64,000 bases of DNA from Roseiarcus sp963782255. GTDB taxonomy: Bacteria; Pseudomonadota; Alphaproteobacteria; Rhizobiales; Beijerinckiaceae. Shown in pieces: positions 44,441-54,283 of this stretch. A model generated the notes under the pieces. That model did not search any database, was not told the origin of the DNA, and saw nothing but the letters and a program-made list of their open reading frames with translations. The DNA is taken from positions 1,488,001 through 1,552,000 of the forward strand of contig CAWAIS010000001.1 in NCBI GenBank assembly GCA_963782255.1, read 5' to 3'. The first letter of the stretch is position 1, and the number at the start of each line of letters is the position of its first letter. Made by a program: the position numbers and the translations under genes.

Positions 44441-47400
44441 ATGGAGATGACGTCCAACGTCGCGCGGCGGCCCGCCGCGCAGGCGCTGCTTGTGATTGCG
44501 GGTCTGGCCCTGGTCGGGCTGGCGGCTTTCTGCGCGGTCGCGGAACGGCAACCGCTCTACGCCGCCATTGCGGGCGCAGCCGGCCTCGGGCTCTTGCGCC
44601 AGGCGCTGTCTCAGCGCCCTTTTAGCAACGCGCTCTTCGCGGTCGACGCCGCAGCCTTCGCAATTTTCGCGTTTCTGCGAAACGACGGCCTGGGCTTCTG
44701 GCAATTGCCAGGGCCATGGCTGGACATTTTCCGCTTCGACGTTCCCGGCGCTTCGCTCGCGCTCGCAGTCTACGCCGGCGGTTCAATCATCGCGCTGGTC
44801 GGAGGCTTCCGCGGCCTCAGGCTCGTCGAGGCGATGAGCCTGATTGCGACGCCCTTCCTTTTCAACGTCCTTGTGGTTCTCGCGGCCGATTGGCACATGG
44901 CGGAAATCGGCGCCGCCGTGACGGCGCACGCCGCCCTGCCTTTCGAGGCGAAGGTTGGGATCGGACGGGCGCTGACGCTCTGGTTCCTCGGAGAGGCGCT
45001 TCTTGCGCTGATCAGCCTCGTCAGCGTCAACCGGCTTTCCCGGTCGGCGCGCACGCACGCGCTGTTTGCGGCAAGCGCAATCGTCGCCGCCGCGACGCCG
45101 CTCGTCGCCAACGCTGCGCAACTCGTTGCGCAACCGCTGATCGCGATCGTTTTTTCAAGCGCCTGCGCGGCACTGGCGCAAGGCGGCCTGTGGGCGATCG
45201 TCTACCTGATGACCGGCATATTGTTGGACTGGCTTGGCGGGCGTCCGCCGCGGTTCGACGCCGCCTGGGAGCACTGGCGGACAGGATTCGTGAAGGGGGC
45301 GATCTACGGAGGGTTGTTCATCGGCTTCATCCTGATCGCCGCGTCGATTCTCCGCCTGCCCGGGGCGGGCGCGATGCTGAGCCGCTATGCTCTCGTCTCG
45401 GGACCCTTGTTCGGCGCGATCCTCTTTCCACTGGGGGCGACGATCCTGGGCAGCGCGGACGGCACGCCGCCGTTCTTTGGCCGGCTCCGGGCGGCCTATC
45501 GTGATCCAAGGGCGCCCGCGAGGGGCGTCGTCGCCGGCGTCGGGCTTGCGCTCGCTTATGGCGCGGACCTCGCGGCTTACGACGGGGGCGCGCGGTTCCT
45601 CGCAATGTTCGTGCTTGGCGCGCTCTGTTACGGCGGCGTCGATTTTGGCTTCGACGCCTGGAGCGTGCTCACAGGCAAACGAACCGAGCTTCAAACCTGG
45701 CGGATTTACGCGCTGGGGGTGCTGCTCGGCGGCGTCGTCGCCGGCGCGCTGGGGTGGTATTTCGACACGGCCCAGCTCAAGGTCGTCATCGCCAAGTTCT
45801 GGGCCTACGCGGATGTGAACTATCGCCTCGACGGACGCGCGCTCGGCGACTTCACGACCTATCCGATCTTCAACAAATACGGGATGGTCAACCTCGGCGA
45901 GGTCGCGGGCGGGGTCAGGTTGTTCTGGGCGGAGTCGGTTGCGGGCGTGATCAACTGGTCGCTCGCCGCGCCATTGTTTTCGATCAACTACGTGCTTCTG
46001 GACGCGGCCTTGCAGCGAAGCTTGCGCCCCATCAAGACTCTCGTAAGCCCCCAAGGGGTCGAGCGGCTCGTCGAACAAGGCGTGCGGGTTCTGCGCTGGG
46101 GCTTGTGGATGGCCCCGATCATCAACTCGTTCTTGCGCCAATCGCCGGATCCAAGCTGGTACAATCAGGATGGAGCCGTCCGCTCGGCCGTGGCGGTGGG
46201 CGTGGACTTGACCCAGAGCCCCGAAGCGTTTCGCCGCTTCAGTCTCGTGCTGTTCTTGGGACTCCTCGCTTACGACTGGCTGCGCATCCTCATCTGGTTC
46301 GACCACATGGGGCTAAGGGTCGCGAGCCTCGTCAACCTGTCCTTTTTGGGCGGAGACCGGGCAGACGAAGCCTCCGCGCGCTTCGTGGGCTTTAACGGGC
46401 GCACCCGCGCCATTCCCGACGGCATTCGCCGGTTCGCAACCTGGGCGCCGCTGTTGATTCCCTTCTACATTCCGCGAGGAGCGGAGTGGGACCAGGCGTG
46501 GACCGGCGCCGAAACGCTCGCCAAGGGCGGGGCCATGCCGGAGCCAGTCAGGGTTCTCGGTTACGCCTATGCCGCCGCGATCGCGGTTATTGCGGCCGCG
46601 GCCGTCGCCTTTGTCGCAAGAGTGCGCCGAACGGTTGGAGCGCCGGCGCCCTTGCTCGAAGGCGCGCCCCTCGAACTCGCCCGCCTTCCCGAACGCTACG
46701 TCTTCAACAATGGCGCAGTCGGCCTCGAGATCCTGCGGGACGGCCGCGGCGCGGCGTTCGTCATGGGGGCGGAGCGCGGCGGCGGGCCGATCGATCTGAC
46801 CCGCCGTCCGCTCGAGCCGTTGCAGGCGCGCGGGCAATTCTTCTACATCAGCGAGGAGGGCGAGGCGCCTTGGTCGATCGGTTTCGAGCCGGCCAGGCGC
46901 TCGGGCGAGTATCGGATCGAGGAGCCAGGCTTCAATCGGCTCGCCATTTTCCATACGTTGAACGGCGTCGAAGCGCGCATGGAGGTCGCACCCGACGCGG
47001 AGCAGACCGCGGTCCTGAGCTGGCGCATTCGGCTGACGGACAGGTCGGAGCGGCCTCGCCGGCTGCGCCTGACCAGCTTCTGCGAAATCGCAGGGCACGA
47101 AACCGCGGCTTACGCGCGCGATGCCGATTTTGCCGGAATGCATGTCGAGACGGTCTTCGTGCGCGCTCTCAACGCGGTTTTCGCACGCAACCGCCTCTTG
47201 CGCTCTGCGCGCTCGGGGCGGGGCGAAACATCCTTCTTCGGGGTCAAGCCAGGCGCGGGCGCCGAGCTCGTCGGCTACGAAGACTCCCGCACGCGCTTTC
47301 TCGGCGAGGGGTCGCTCGCGCGGCCGACCGGCTGCGAGTCGTGGCGGTGGCGCAAGCTCAACGACGAAGGCAAGCTTTGGACCTTCGATCCCGCGGCAAG

Positions 47401-49879
47401 CTTCACGGTCGACGTGAGACTCGAAGCCAGCGGCTCGGCGGAGGCGGAATTCATCGTCGGGCGCGCCGACAATGCGGTCTGGGCGAGCGAACGGGTCGCT
47501 CGCCGCCTTGGGTTCGCGCCGCTTCCCGAGCGAGACCTGATCACGCGCTTTTATGAGACGCGGGCCGTCGAGCCGTCTCACGCCCTGCCGACCCGGTGGC
47601 CGTTCGCTTTCTCGCTGGACGGAAAGGCGCTGAGGCTGACCCATCGCACGCCGCGCCCGTGGGCGCATGTGATGGCCAACGAGCTTGGCATGGCCACGAT
47701 GGTCTCGAATGACGGCGAGATCTTCTCCGCGTTCGGCAATGCGCGGCAGAACGCCCTCACGGCCTTTCAGTTCGACAGCGCGACTGTCGTGCAGCCAGGA
47801 CAAATCGTCTACCTGCGCGATCTCGATGCGGCCGAGACCGACGCCCCGGGATTTGCGCCCTTCCAGCGTGAGGATGCGACTTATGACGTCGTCTATGAGC
47901 CAGGCGTGGCGACCTTCACCAAATTGCGCGGCGATCTGGCGTTGGAATATGTCGTCTTCGCGCCGCCGGACAGGCCTTGCGACGTTCGACTGCTGACGCT
48001 GCGCAATGCGGGAAGCGAGCCGAAGCGTCTTCGCATCGCGCCGTTCTTCGATATCGCGCTCGAAGAAAGCCCCAACGAGAGCGTCGACAAGATTCGCGAC
48101 GAGAGAGTGGGCTCGACGCTGCTCTTCCAAAATCCCCGGAATGATTTCGTCCGCGGCGTCGCCTTCGCCGCGACCAGCCTGTCGAATCCGGTCGTGGAAA
48201 CGGTCCGCACGCGATTCTTCGGCGGACCCGGGCGCGACATCCATACGCCCGCGATGGTCGAGACTGGCGCCCCCGACGGCGCGGCGCGCGACGACGGACG
48301 ACGGGTCGCGGCCTTCTGCAGCGACGTGACGCTCGCGCCCGGATCGGAGACCAAAATCGTCATCGTGCTAGGCCAGGCGCCGTCCCGCGCGGAAGCGCTT
48401 GCGGCAGCCTCGCGGAAATCGGTCGCCGAAGCCGACGCGGACTTGGCGGCCACTCGCGCGGCATGGGCGGAACGGCTCGGCAAGGTGGAGCTCCGCAGCA
48501 ATCGGCCGGACTTCGACCGGCTTGTCAACACATGGCTGCCATATCAACTTTACGCGTCTCGTCTCTGGGGCCGCGTTGGGCCGAACCAGCGCGGCGGCGC
48601 GACCGGCTACCGAGACCAGTTGCAGGACGTGCTTCCGCTCATCCGCCTGGAGCCGCGCCTCGCCCGGGCCCAGATCGTGCTGCATGCAAGTCAGCAGTTC
48701 CGCGAAGGCGACGTCCTCAAATGGTGGCACCGCGCGCCTAACGGCGGCACAGGCCTTGGACAACGCACGAAGGCGAGCGATCCGCACCTGTGGCTGCCGT
48801 ACGTGCTGGCGCGTTACGTGCGGGAAAGGGCGGATGCGAGCGTTCTCGACGAAACGACGCCTTTCCTCGAGGGTGAGGCCGTTCCCGACAACGAAGAGAC
48901 TTGGGTCGTCGTCCCGCGCGTGTCCCGCGAAACGGCGACGGTCTATGAACATGCGCGCCTCGCCATCGAGTTCACCTTGAAGCATATGGGCGAAAACGGC
49001 CTGCCCCTCTTGCGCGCCGGCGACTGGAACGACGGGATCGACGTGCTGGGTCGTCGGGAGATTGGCACCAGCGTTTGGATGGGCTTTTTCCTCTTCAACG
49101 TGCTCGATGGTTTCATCGCGCTCGCCCGACTCAAAGGTGACCGGCCGTTCGCCGAACGCTGCGAAGCGGCGCTCGCGGCGCAGAGGAAGGCGCTGGAGGT
49201 CGGCTGGCAGGGCGACCATTACGCGCTCGACTTTGCCGACGACGGCCGAGAAGTCGGCGTCCGCAACGCGATGACGACCGGCTGGGCGGCCTATTCCGGG
49301 GCGTGCGGCGACGCGAGGGCGCTCGCGGCGGTCGAGGGGGGTCTAAAGGGAATCGAGCGGCCGGACCGGGTCCTGCTCATGGAGGAGCCGTTTTACGAGC
49401 ATTCGCAGCCTTATCCCGGGCGCATCGCCGATTACCCCCCGGGCGTGCGCGAGAACGGGGGCCAGTACAGCCATGGCGCGACGTGGATCGTCGACGGTTT
49501 CGTTCGCCTCGGCGAAGCGGCGCGCGCCAGGGGCGATCATGGGCAGGCGAAGCGCCTGCATGCCCGCGCCTTGGAGATCTTCGAGAAAATCTCGCCCCTG
49601 AAAAAGACCGACCCCGACCGGATCGCGACCTACGGCCTGATCCCGACTCAGCAGCCCGCCGACATTTACGACGGCTGGGGGCACGGCGGGCGAGGGGGCT
49701 GGTCATGGTACACCGGGTCGGCGGCGCGGATGCTTTCGGCCGCGTACGCGATCTTGGGCATCGTTCAACCGGATGGCCACATCGGCGTTCGCGAAGACCT
49801 GTTCGAGCCGAAGGGGGAATTGCGCGTTGAGTCATTGCGCATTGGGGACAGGACTTGGCGCCGCGAAGACAGGAACTGA
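44441..49879 (+). CDS. Large membrane-anchored GH94 glycoside phosphorylase-like protein
   Basis: 1,812 residues from ATG 44441. About 730 residues at the N-terminus are mostly membrane helices. Two beta-supersandwich modules follow (about 750-1020 and 1050-1335). A C-terminal (alpha/alpha)6 GH94 barrel (about 1350-1785) has GGATGYRDQLQDVLPL, HASQQFREGDVLKWWH and LLRAGDWNDGIDVLG, with D1531 as the expected catalytic acid. The C-terminal two thirds match cyclic beta-1,2-glucan synthase (NdvB), but I see no GT84 glucosyltransferase motifs in the membrane part. It may phosphorolyse or trim beta-glucans rather than make them. Typical NdvB is about 2,800 residues. Confidence 0.8.
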   Translation: MEMTSNVARRPAAQALLVIAGLALVGLAAFCAVAERQPLYAAIAGAAGLGLLRQALSQRPFSNALFAVDAAAFAIFAFLRNDGLGFWQLPGPWLDIFRFDVPGASLALAVYAGGSIIALVGGFRGLRLVEAMSLIATPFLFNVLVVLAADWHMAEIGAAVTAHAALPFEAKVGIGRALTLWFLGEALLALISLVSVNRLSRSARTHALFAASAIVAAATPLVANAAQLVAQPLIAIVFSSACAALAQGGLWAIVYLMTGILLDWLGGRPPRFDAAWEHWRTGFVKGAIYGGLFIGFILIAASILRLPGAGAMLSRYALVSGPLFGAILFPLGATILGSADGTPPFFGRLRAAYRDPRAPARGVVAGVGLALAYGADLAAYDGGARFLAMFVLGALCYGGVDFGFDAWSVLTGKRTELQTWRIYALGVLLGGVVAGALGWYFDTAQLKVVIAKFWAYADVNYRLDGRALGDFTTYPIFNKYGMVNLGEVAGGVRLFWAESVAGVINWSLAAPLFSINYVLLDAALQRSLRPIKTLVSPQGVERLVEQGVRVLRWGLWMAPIINSFLRQSPDPSWYNQDGAVRSAVAVGVDLTQSPEAFRRFSLVLFLGLLAYDWLRILIWFDHMGLRVASLVNLSFLGGDRADEASARFVGFNGRTRAIPDGIRRFATWAPLLIPFYIPRGAEWDQAWTGAETLAKGGAMPEPVRVLGYAYAAAIAVIAAAAVAFVARVRRTVGAPAPLLEGAPLELARLPERYVFNNGAVGLEILRDGRGAAFVMGAERGGGPIDLTRRPLEPLQARGQFFYISEEGEAPWSIGFEPARRSGEYRIEEPGFNRLAIFHTLNGVEARMEVAPDAEQTAVLSWRIRLTDRSERPRRLRLTSFCEIAGHETAAYARDADFAGMHVETVFVRALNAVFARNRLLRSARSGRGETSFFGVKPGAGAELVGYEDSRTRFLGEGSLARPTGCESWRWRKLNDEGKLWTFDPAASFTVDVRLEASGSAEAEFIVGRADNAVWASERVARRLGFAPLPERDLITRFYETRAVEPSHALPTRWPFAFSLDGKALRLTHRTPRPWAHVMANELGMATMVSNDGEIFSAFGNARQNALTAFQFDSATVVQPGQIVYLRDLDAAETDAPGFAPFQREDATYDVVYEPGVATFTKLRGDLALEYVVFAPPDRPCDVRLLTLRNAGSEPKRLRIAPFFDIALEESPNESVDKIRDERVGSTLLFQNPRNDFVRGVAFAATSLSNPVVETVRTRFFGGPGRDIHTPAMVETGAPDGAARDDGRRVAAFCSDVTLAPGSETKIVIVLGQAPSRAEALAAASRKSVAEADADLAATRAAWAERLGKVELRSNRPDFDRLVNTWLPYQLYASRLWGRVGPNQRGGATGYRDQLQDVLPLIRLEPRLARAQIVLHASQQFREGDVLKWWHRAPNGGTGLGQRTKASDPHLWLPYVLARYVRERADASVLDETTPFLEGEAVPDNEETWVVVPRVSRETATVYEHARLAIEFTLKHMGENGLPLLRAGDWNDGIDVLGRREIGTSVWMGFFLFNVLDGFIALARLKGDRPFAERCEAALAAQRKALEVGWQGDHYALDFADDGREVGVRNAMTTGWAAYSGACGDARALAAVEGGLKGIERPDRVLLMEEPFYEHSQPYPGRIADYPPGVRENGGQYSHGATWIVDGFVRLGEAARARGDHGQAKRLHARALEIFEKISPLKKTDPDRIATYGLIPTQQPADIYDGWGHGGRGGWSWYTGSAARMLSAAYAILGIVQPDGHIGVREDLFEPKGELRVESLRIGDRTWRREDRN

Positions 49880-50057
49880 TCCAACAGAGAATGGGTTGTC
49901 GGTGGCGTGGCCGCATCAACCTGTCGCATCAACTTTGGTCGCAAAGTCAGCCTAAAAAGCGGGCTTGTGCGTTGCGGCATGGCGCGGTTTCTGGCATGAG
50001 GCCGCCACGAAACAAGCCGCGCGCGAGCGCTCGAGAGATATCAGGGGGCTATACGCC

Positions 50058-52187
50058 ATGCTGTTGGGGTTGATCATCCTTTGTGGACTGCTATCGATCG
50101 TTTACGGCGTCTACACCGTCATTAGCCTCATGTCGGCGGACGCCGGCTCCAAGCGCATGCAGGAGATCTCCGGCGCTGTTCGCGAAGGCGCCCAAGCCTA
50201 TCTCAGGCGGCAGTACACGACGATCGCAGGCGTTGGCGTCGTCGTGTTCATCGGGCTCGGGCTCCTTCTTTCCTGGACGGTTGCGATCGGCTTCGCGATC
50301 GGCGCGATCCTCTCCGGCTCTGCGGGCTTCATCGGCATGAACGTCTCGGTGCGGGCCAACGTCCGCACGGCGCAGGCGGCGACGAAATCGCTGGCCGGCG
50401 GCCTCGATATCGCCTTTCGCTCAGGCGCGGTGACAGGCCTTCTGGTGGCGGGCCTCGCGCTTCTCGGCGTCGCGGGCTATTTCGGCTTCCTGACAGTCGT
50501 TCTGGGCTACGGGCCGGCGGACCGCACCGTCGTCGACGCGCTGGTCGCGCTCGGCTTCGGCGCCTCGCTCATCTCGATCTTCGCCCGTCTCGGCGGCGGC
50601 ATTTTCACGAAGGGCGCGGACGTCGGCGCCGACCTTGTCGGCAAGGTCGAGGCCGGAATTCCCGAGGACGATCCGCGCAACCCGGCGACGATCGCCGACA
50701 ACGTCGGCGACAACGTCGGCGATTGCGCTGGCATGGCGGCCGACCTGTTCGAGACTTACGCGGTGACGGTCGTCGCCACGATGGTGCTCGCCTCGATCTT
50801 TTTCGACGGCACTCCGGCGCTGCTTCCGACCATGATGTATCCGCTGGCGATCTGCGCCGCCTGCATCGTGACCTCGATCATCGGCACCTTCTTCGTCAAG
50901 CTTGGCGCAAACAATTCGATCATGGGCGCCCTCTACAAGGGCCTGATTGCAACCGGCGTGCTCTCGATCCTCGGCCTCGCCATCGCCACTCAATTCGTCG
51001 TCGGATGGGGCGAGATCGGGACCGTCGGCGGGACTGCGGTCGTCGGCAAGAACCTGTTCGTCTGCGGCCTGGTCGGCCTCGCCGTGACCGGCCTCATCGT
51101 CGTCATCACCGAATACTACACGGGCACGGGCAAGCGTCCGGTGGTGTCGATCGCGCAGGCCTCGGTCACCGGTCACGGCACGAACGTGATCCAGGGTCTG
51201 GCGGTCTCGCTCGAATCGACGGCGCTGCCCGCGATCGTGATCGTCGCCGGCATTATCTCGTCCTATCAACTCGCCGGCCTGTATGGCACCGCGATCGCGG
51301 TCACCACCATGCTCGGGCTCGCCGGTATGATCGTCGCGCTCGATGCCTTTGGTCCGGTCACAGACAACGCCGGCGGCATCGCCGAAATGGCGGGCCTGCC
51401 CAAGGAGGTGCGCCAGTCGACCGACGCGCTCGACGCGGTCGGCAACACGACCAAGGCGATCACAAAGGGCTACGCGATCGGCTCCGCGGGCCTGGGCGCG
51501 CTCGTTCTGTTTGCCGCCTATACCAACGACATCAGGCACTTTACCGAGATCGGCTCGCCGTATTTCAAGGACGTCGGCGTCGTTTCGTTTGCTCTCTCCA
51601 GCCCCTATGTCGTCGCCGGCCTCATTCTCGGCGGCCTCATCCCGTATTTGTTCGCCGGCATCGCGATGACGGCGGTCGGCCGGGCGGCTGGCTCGGTGGT
51701 GATGGAAGTGCGCCGCCAGTTCAAGGAGATGCCCGGCATCATGCAGGGCACCCAGCGTCCAGACTACGGCCGCGCCGTCGACATGCTGACGAGGGCCGCG
51801 ATCCGGGAAATGATTGTCCCCTCGCTTCTGCCGGTGCTCGCGCCGTTCGTCGTCTATTTCGGCGCGCTGTGGATCTCGGGATCGAAGGCCGCGGCTTTCG
51901 CCGCGCTCGGCGCTTCGCTGCTCGGCGTGATCGTCAACGGCCTCTTCGTCGCGATTTCGATGACCTCGGGCGGCGGCGCCTGGGACAATGCGAAGAAGAG
52001 CTTCGAGGACGGGTTCATCGACAAGGACGGCGTCAAGCATTTCAAGGGGTCCGAAGCCCACAAGGCTTCGGTCACCGGGGACACCGTCGGCGACCCCTAC
52101 AAGGACACGGCCGGGCCGGCGGTCAATCCGGCGATCAAGATCACCAATATCGTCGCCCTGCTCTTGCTCGCGATTTTGGCGCACTGA
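50058..52187 (+). CDS. hppA: Proton-translocating membrane pyrophosphatase, K+-independent type
   Basis: 709 residues from ATG 50058, with about sixteen membrane helices. The substrate site KGADVGADLVGKVEAGIPEDDPRNPATIADNVGDNVGDCAGMAADLFE is complete, as is the C-terminal DNAKKSFEDGF ... GDTVGDPYKDTAGPA block. GNTTKAITKGYAIGSA has Lys at the position that is Ala in K+-dependent enzymes, so a K+-independent H+ pump is predicted. It couples PPi hydrolysis to proton export. Confidence 0.96.
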   Translation: MLLGLIILCGLLSIVYGVYTVISLMSADAGSKRMQEISGAVREGAQAYLRRQYTTIAGVGVVVFIGLGLLLSWTVAIGFAIGAILSGSAGFIGMNVSVRANVRTAQAATKSLAGGLDIAFRSGAVTGLLVAGLALLGVAGYFGFLTVVLGYGPADRTVVDALVALGFGASLISIFARLGGGIFTKGADVGADLVGKVEAGIPEDDPRNPATIADNVGDNVGDCAGMAADLFETYAVTVVATMVLASIFFDGTPALLPTMMYPLAICAACIVTSIIGTFFVKLGANNSIMGALYKGLIATGVLSILGLAIATQFVVGWGEIGTVGGTAVVGKNLFVCGLVGLAVTGLIVVITEYYTGTGKRPVVSIAQASVTGHGTNVIQGLAVSLESTALPAIVIVAGIISSYQLAGLYGTAIAVTTMLGLAGMIVALDAFGPVTDNAGGIAEMAGLPKEVRQSTDALDAVGNTTKAITKGYAIGSAGLGALVLFAAYTNDIRHFTEIGSPYFKDVGVVSFALSSPYVVAGLILGGLIPYLFAGIAMTAVGRAAGSVVMEVRRQFKEMPGIMQGTQRPDYGRAVDMLTRAAIREMIVPSLLPVLAPFVVYFGALWISGSKAAAFAALGASLLGVIVNGLFVAISMTSGGGAWDNAKKSFEDGFIDKDGVKHFKGSEAHKASVTGDTVGDPYKDTAGPAVNPAIKITNIVALLLLAILAH

Positions 52188-52499
52188 CGATTGCCGCCTT
52201 TGTCCCAACGGCTTTCCGCCCGTTCGGGAGAAGCGGGTCGGATCGGCGCGGTAGTTGCGCGCGGGCTTTGGCGCAATGTCCGAATGTGATTAGCGATTTC
52301 TGATCGCTGTCTTTCGGACTTACCCAACCGACTCGCTGATGACGACATTTGCTTCCGAGAAGTCGAAGGGCGTGCTATGGTTTCTGCATGGCTCGCGAAA
52401 CGTCTTCTCCGGACATGAAAGCTCAGGCAGGCCCGTCCCACGGCGAAGCGGCGCCGCGCGGCCTCGAGGACGAGGAGGGGAAGAAGAAAAAATTTTTAT
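52188..52499. other. Spacer between hppA and the IS1595-type element
   Basis: About 310 bp. A short frame from ATG 52389 (MARETSSPDMKAQAGP...) ends in a Lys-rich run encoded by the A-tract and runs into the insertion sequence. It lacks a ribosome-binding site and a family, so it is not called a gene. The A/T run at 52486-52499 is the insertion target. Confidence 0.4.
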
Positions 52500-53505
52500 G
52501 GCTATGCACTTGACTCAAGTTCGATCAACTGGTTGTGCCGGGGACAGGGGATCTGCCGCCTCGGATTTCTTTCGCGGGGAGCGGACCGAGATCGACGGCT
52601 TGCTGCATCAACCTCAGGAACAGCAGTCCGCGCGATCCCGATGTTCGGCGATTGAAGCGGAAGGTGTACTCATCCAGGTAATAGTCGATGTGTGTGACAC
52701 TGACGGCTCCCTGGTGCGTCCCGAGCAGCCATCGCTTCAGCAGCGACGCGACGCGGTTGGCCAGCGGCAACAGGTTTTCGCCCACGTCCGCGCTGGCGCG
52801 GGCGATTTCGCGGCGATAGCCCAGCCGGTCGAGTCCGTTGTAACCCCTCCAGTCGTCCGTGCGCACTTGGCTGCCAGGCTCAACCGAGGCGGTGATCGCC
52901 GCCTCCAGGCTCTTGGCTGAAGCGTCGGGCACGCGCGCCAGCCGGATGCGACCGATCCCCTTGGCCGCCTGTTGAGCTGCGACCACCACCAATACCTTGC
53001 CTTGCGCTCCGCGCCCACGCTTGCCCGGTTTCGGGCCGCCGATGAAAATCTCGTCGACTTCGACCATGCCTTGCAGCCGCTCACGACCGGGACGAACCAT
53101 CGCCCGACGCAATTTGTGCAGCAATGTCCACGCTGTGCGGTAGCTCCCCAGCCCCAACACCCGCTGCAGGCCCAGAGCGCTGGTCCCGCCTTTCTGGCTG
53201 GTCACGTGCCAGAGCGCTTCGAACCACACGCGCAAGGGCAAATGGGTGTCCGCGAACAGACTTCCCGCCGTCGCCGACGTCTGTCGGTCGCACCGACGGC
53301 AGTGACGCAAGCCTCGCGCCGTCACCCAATGATCCGCCGTGCCGCATATCGGACAGCGGAAGCCTTCCGGCCACCGCAGCTGCGCGACATAGTCAAGGCA
53401 CGCTGCTTCGTCTACGAACCAATCGCGAAACTCCAGCACCGTGCGGGGATAATCAGCCACGGCCGAACCACAACAGCTTGGGCCACTTGAGTCAAGTGCA
53501 TAGCC
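52500..53505 (-). mobile_element. IS1595-family insertion sequence
   Basis: About 1.0 kb bounded by perfect 21-bp inverted repeats at 52500-52520 and 53485-53505 (outer end GGCTATGCACTTGACT). Both flanks are A5T5 runs (52488-52497 and 53508-53517), consistent with duplication of an A/T-palindromic target. It carries a single complete transposase gene. Confidence 0.9.
52525..53460 (-). CDS. IS1595-family (ISXO2-like) transposase
   Basis: 311 residues. An N-terminal zinc ribbon (CPICG ... CRRCDRQTSATAGSLFADT) precedes the ISXO2-like DDE/DDN domain: GMVEVDEIFIGGPKPGKRGRGAQGK, then VRTDDWRGYNGLDRLGYRRE, and the terminal THIDYYLDEYTFRFNRR block typical of this family. It fills the element and appears intact, so the copy may be active. 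Confidence 0.94.
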   Translation of the reverse strand: MADYPRTVLEFRDWFVDEAACLDYVAQLRWPEGFRCPICGTADHWVTARGLRHCRRCDRQTSATAGSLFADTHLPLRVWFEALWHVTSQKGGTSALGLQRVLGLGSYRTAWTLLHKLRRAMVRPGRERLQGMVEVDEIFIGGPKPGKRGRGAQGKVLVVVAAQQAAKGIGRIRLARVPDASAKSLEAAITASVEPGSQVRTDDWRGYNGLDRLGYRREIARASADVGENLLPLANRVASLLKRWLLGTHQGAVSVTHIDYYLDEYTFRFNRRTSGSRGLLFLRLMQQAVDLGPLPAKEIRGGRSPVPGTTS

Positions 53506-53507
53506 CT

Positions 53508-53560
53508 AAAAATTTTTTTCGGGAAATCCCTTGTAACCCATTGAAAAGGCTCGATTCGGA
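53508..53560. repeat. Dispersed intergenic repeat, copy 2
   Basis: AAAAATTTTTTT, a variable stretch, GTAACCCATTGAAAAG, ATTCG and then CCAAGGAAA. It parallels the copy at 40805-40850. The IS1595 element sits at its A/T-rich edge. Confidence 0.6.
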
Positions 53561-53764
53561 CGAGAGAATCCAAGGAAATCCAAGCTTTTCCAACCCCTTT
53601 TGAGCGGCCTTTTTGCCGCTAAAGGCGGCTCTTCCAAGGAAAACCAAATCCCGCGCACGGGCCCCGCCTCCGGCGCCGCCTGCGACGCCTGGCGCAAACG
53701 CATCGCCCCGCCGGAAACCAAGAGGTCGAGGTGCGCCGCTCGAGTTCGACCTGAACCGCTCGCT

Positions 53765-54232
53765 TTAGCTGAAGTGGAAAAGACCGACCATCATGTTGCG
53801 CAGGAAGTCGGGTTCCGAGCCGCCGGTCGGCGTCGTGCGCGAGACGAAGTCGAACACCTTGCCGTCCTGCATGCCGTAGTTGGCGATGCGGGACACCTTG
53901 CCGCTCTTGTCGAAATAGACCGCGAGCACGTGCTGGTCGGTCATTTGCACCGGCATGAAGGCCAGCGCGCGGTGCATCTTCTGCCCGATGTAGTACCAGG
54001 CGTCGCCGCCGATGGTTGACGTCGTGGACGGCGTGCCGAGAACGTTGAGCGCCTCCGGCTTCGTCGTGGCGCCGACCTTGATCTGCGACAGGGTGTCTTC
54101 GTCCACCTGATAGCCGCGATCGAAGTCGCCGTCGTAGCCGATGCAGCCGCCGAGGAGCGCGCCGAGTACGAAGGCGCCGGCAAGCGCGACGAAGCGCACG
54201 GCGCGTCTATCGAGTTTCGGCGCCTCACCCAT
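53765..54232 (-). CDS. bamE: Outer membrane protein assembly factor BamE
   Basis: 155 residues. A lipoprotein signal ends in LLGGC with C30 as the lipidated cysteine. The SmpA/OmlA domain follows: DTLSQIKVGATTKPEALNVLGTPSTTSTIGGDAWYYIGQKM, then VLAVYFDKSGKVSRIANYGMQDGKVFDFVSRTTPTGG. BamE stabilises the BAM complex that inserts beta-barrel proteins. It is divergent from the cytochrome chaperone gene. Confidence 0.94.
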   Translation of the reverse strand: MGEAPKLDRRAVRFVALAGAFVLGALLGGCIGYDGDFDRGYQVDEDTLSQIKVGATTKPEALNVLGTPSTTSTIGGDAWYYIGQKMHRALAFMPVQMTDQHVLAVYFDKSGKVSRIANYGMQDGKVFDFVSRTTPTGGSEPDFLRNMMVGLFHFS

Positions 54233-54283
54233 TCAACTCTCCGTCTCCTCAGGCCTTTTTGCTTGCCAGTTCGGCCGGTGATG

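Noticed and set aside
46313..48244. Minus-strand open frame of 643 codons
   Set aside because: Antisense to the GH94 protein gene. No start-site support or family.
50421..52208. Minus-strand open frame of 595 codons
   Set aside because: Antisense to hppA and strongly biased to Asp/Arg/Gly/His, as expected of a codon-position shadow.
53603..53620. AGCGGC/GCCGCT stem with a T-rich loop as terminator
   Set aside because: The T-run is in the loop rather than after the stem, and the stem is only 6 bp.
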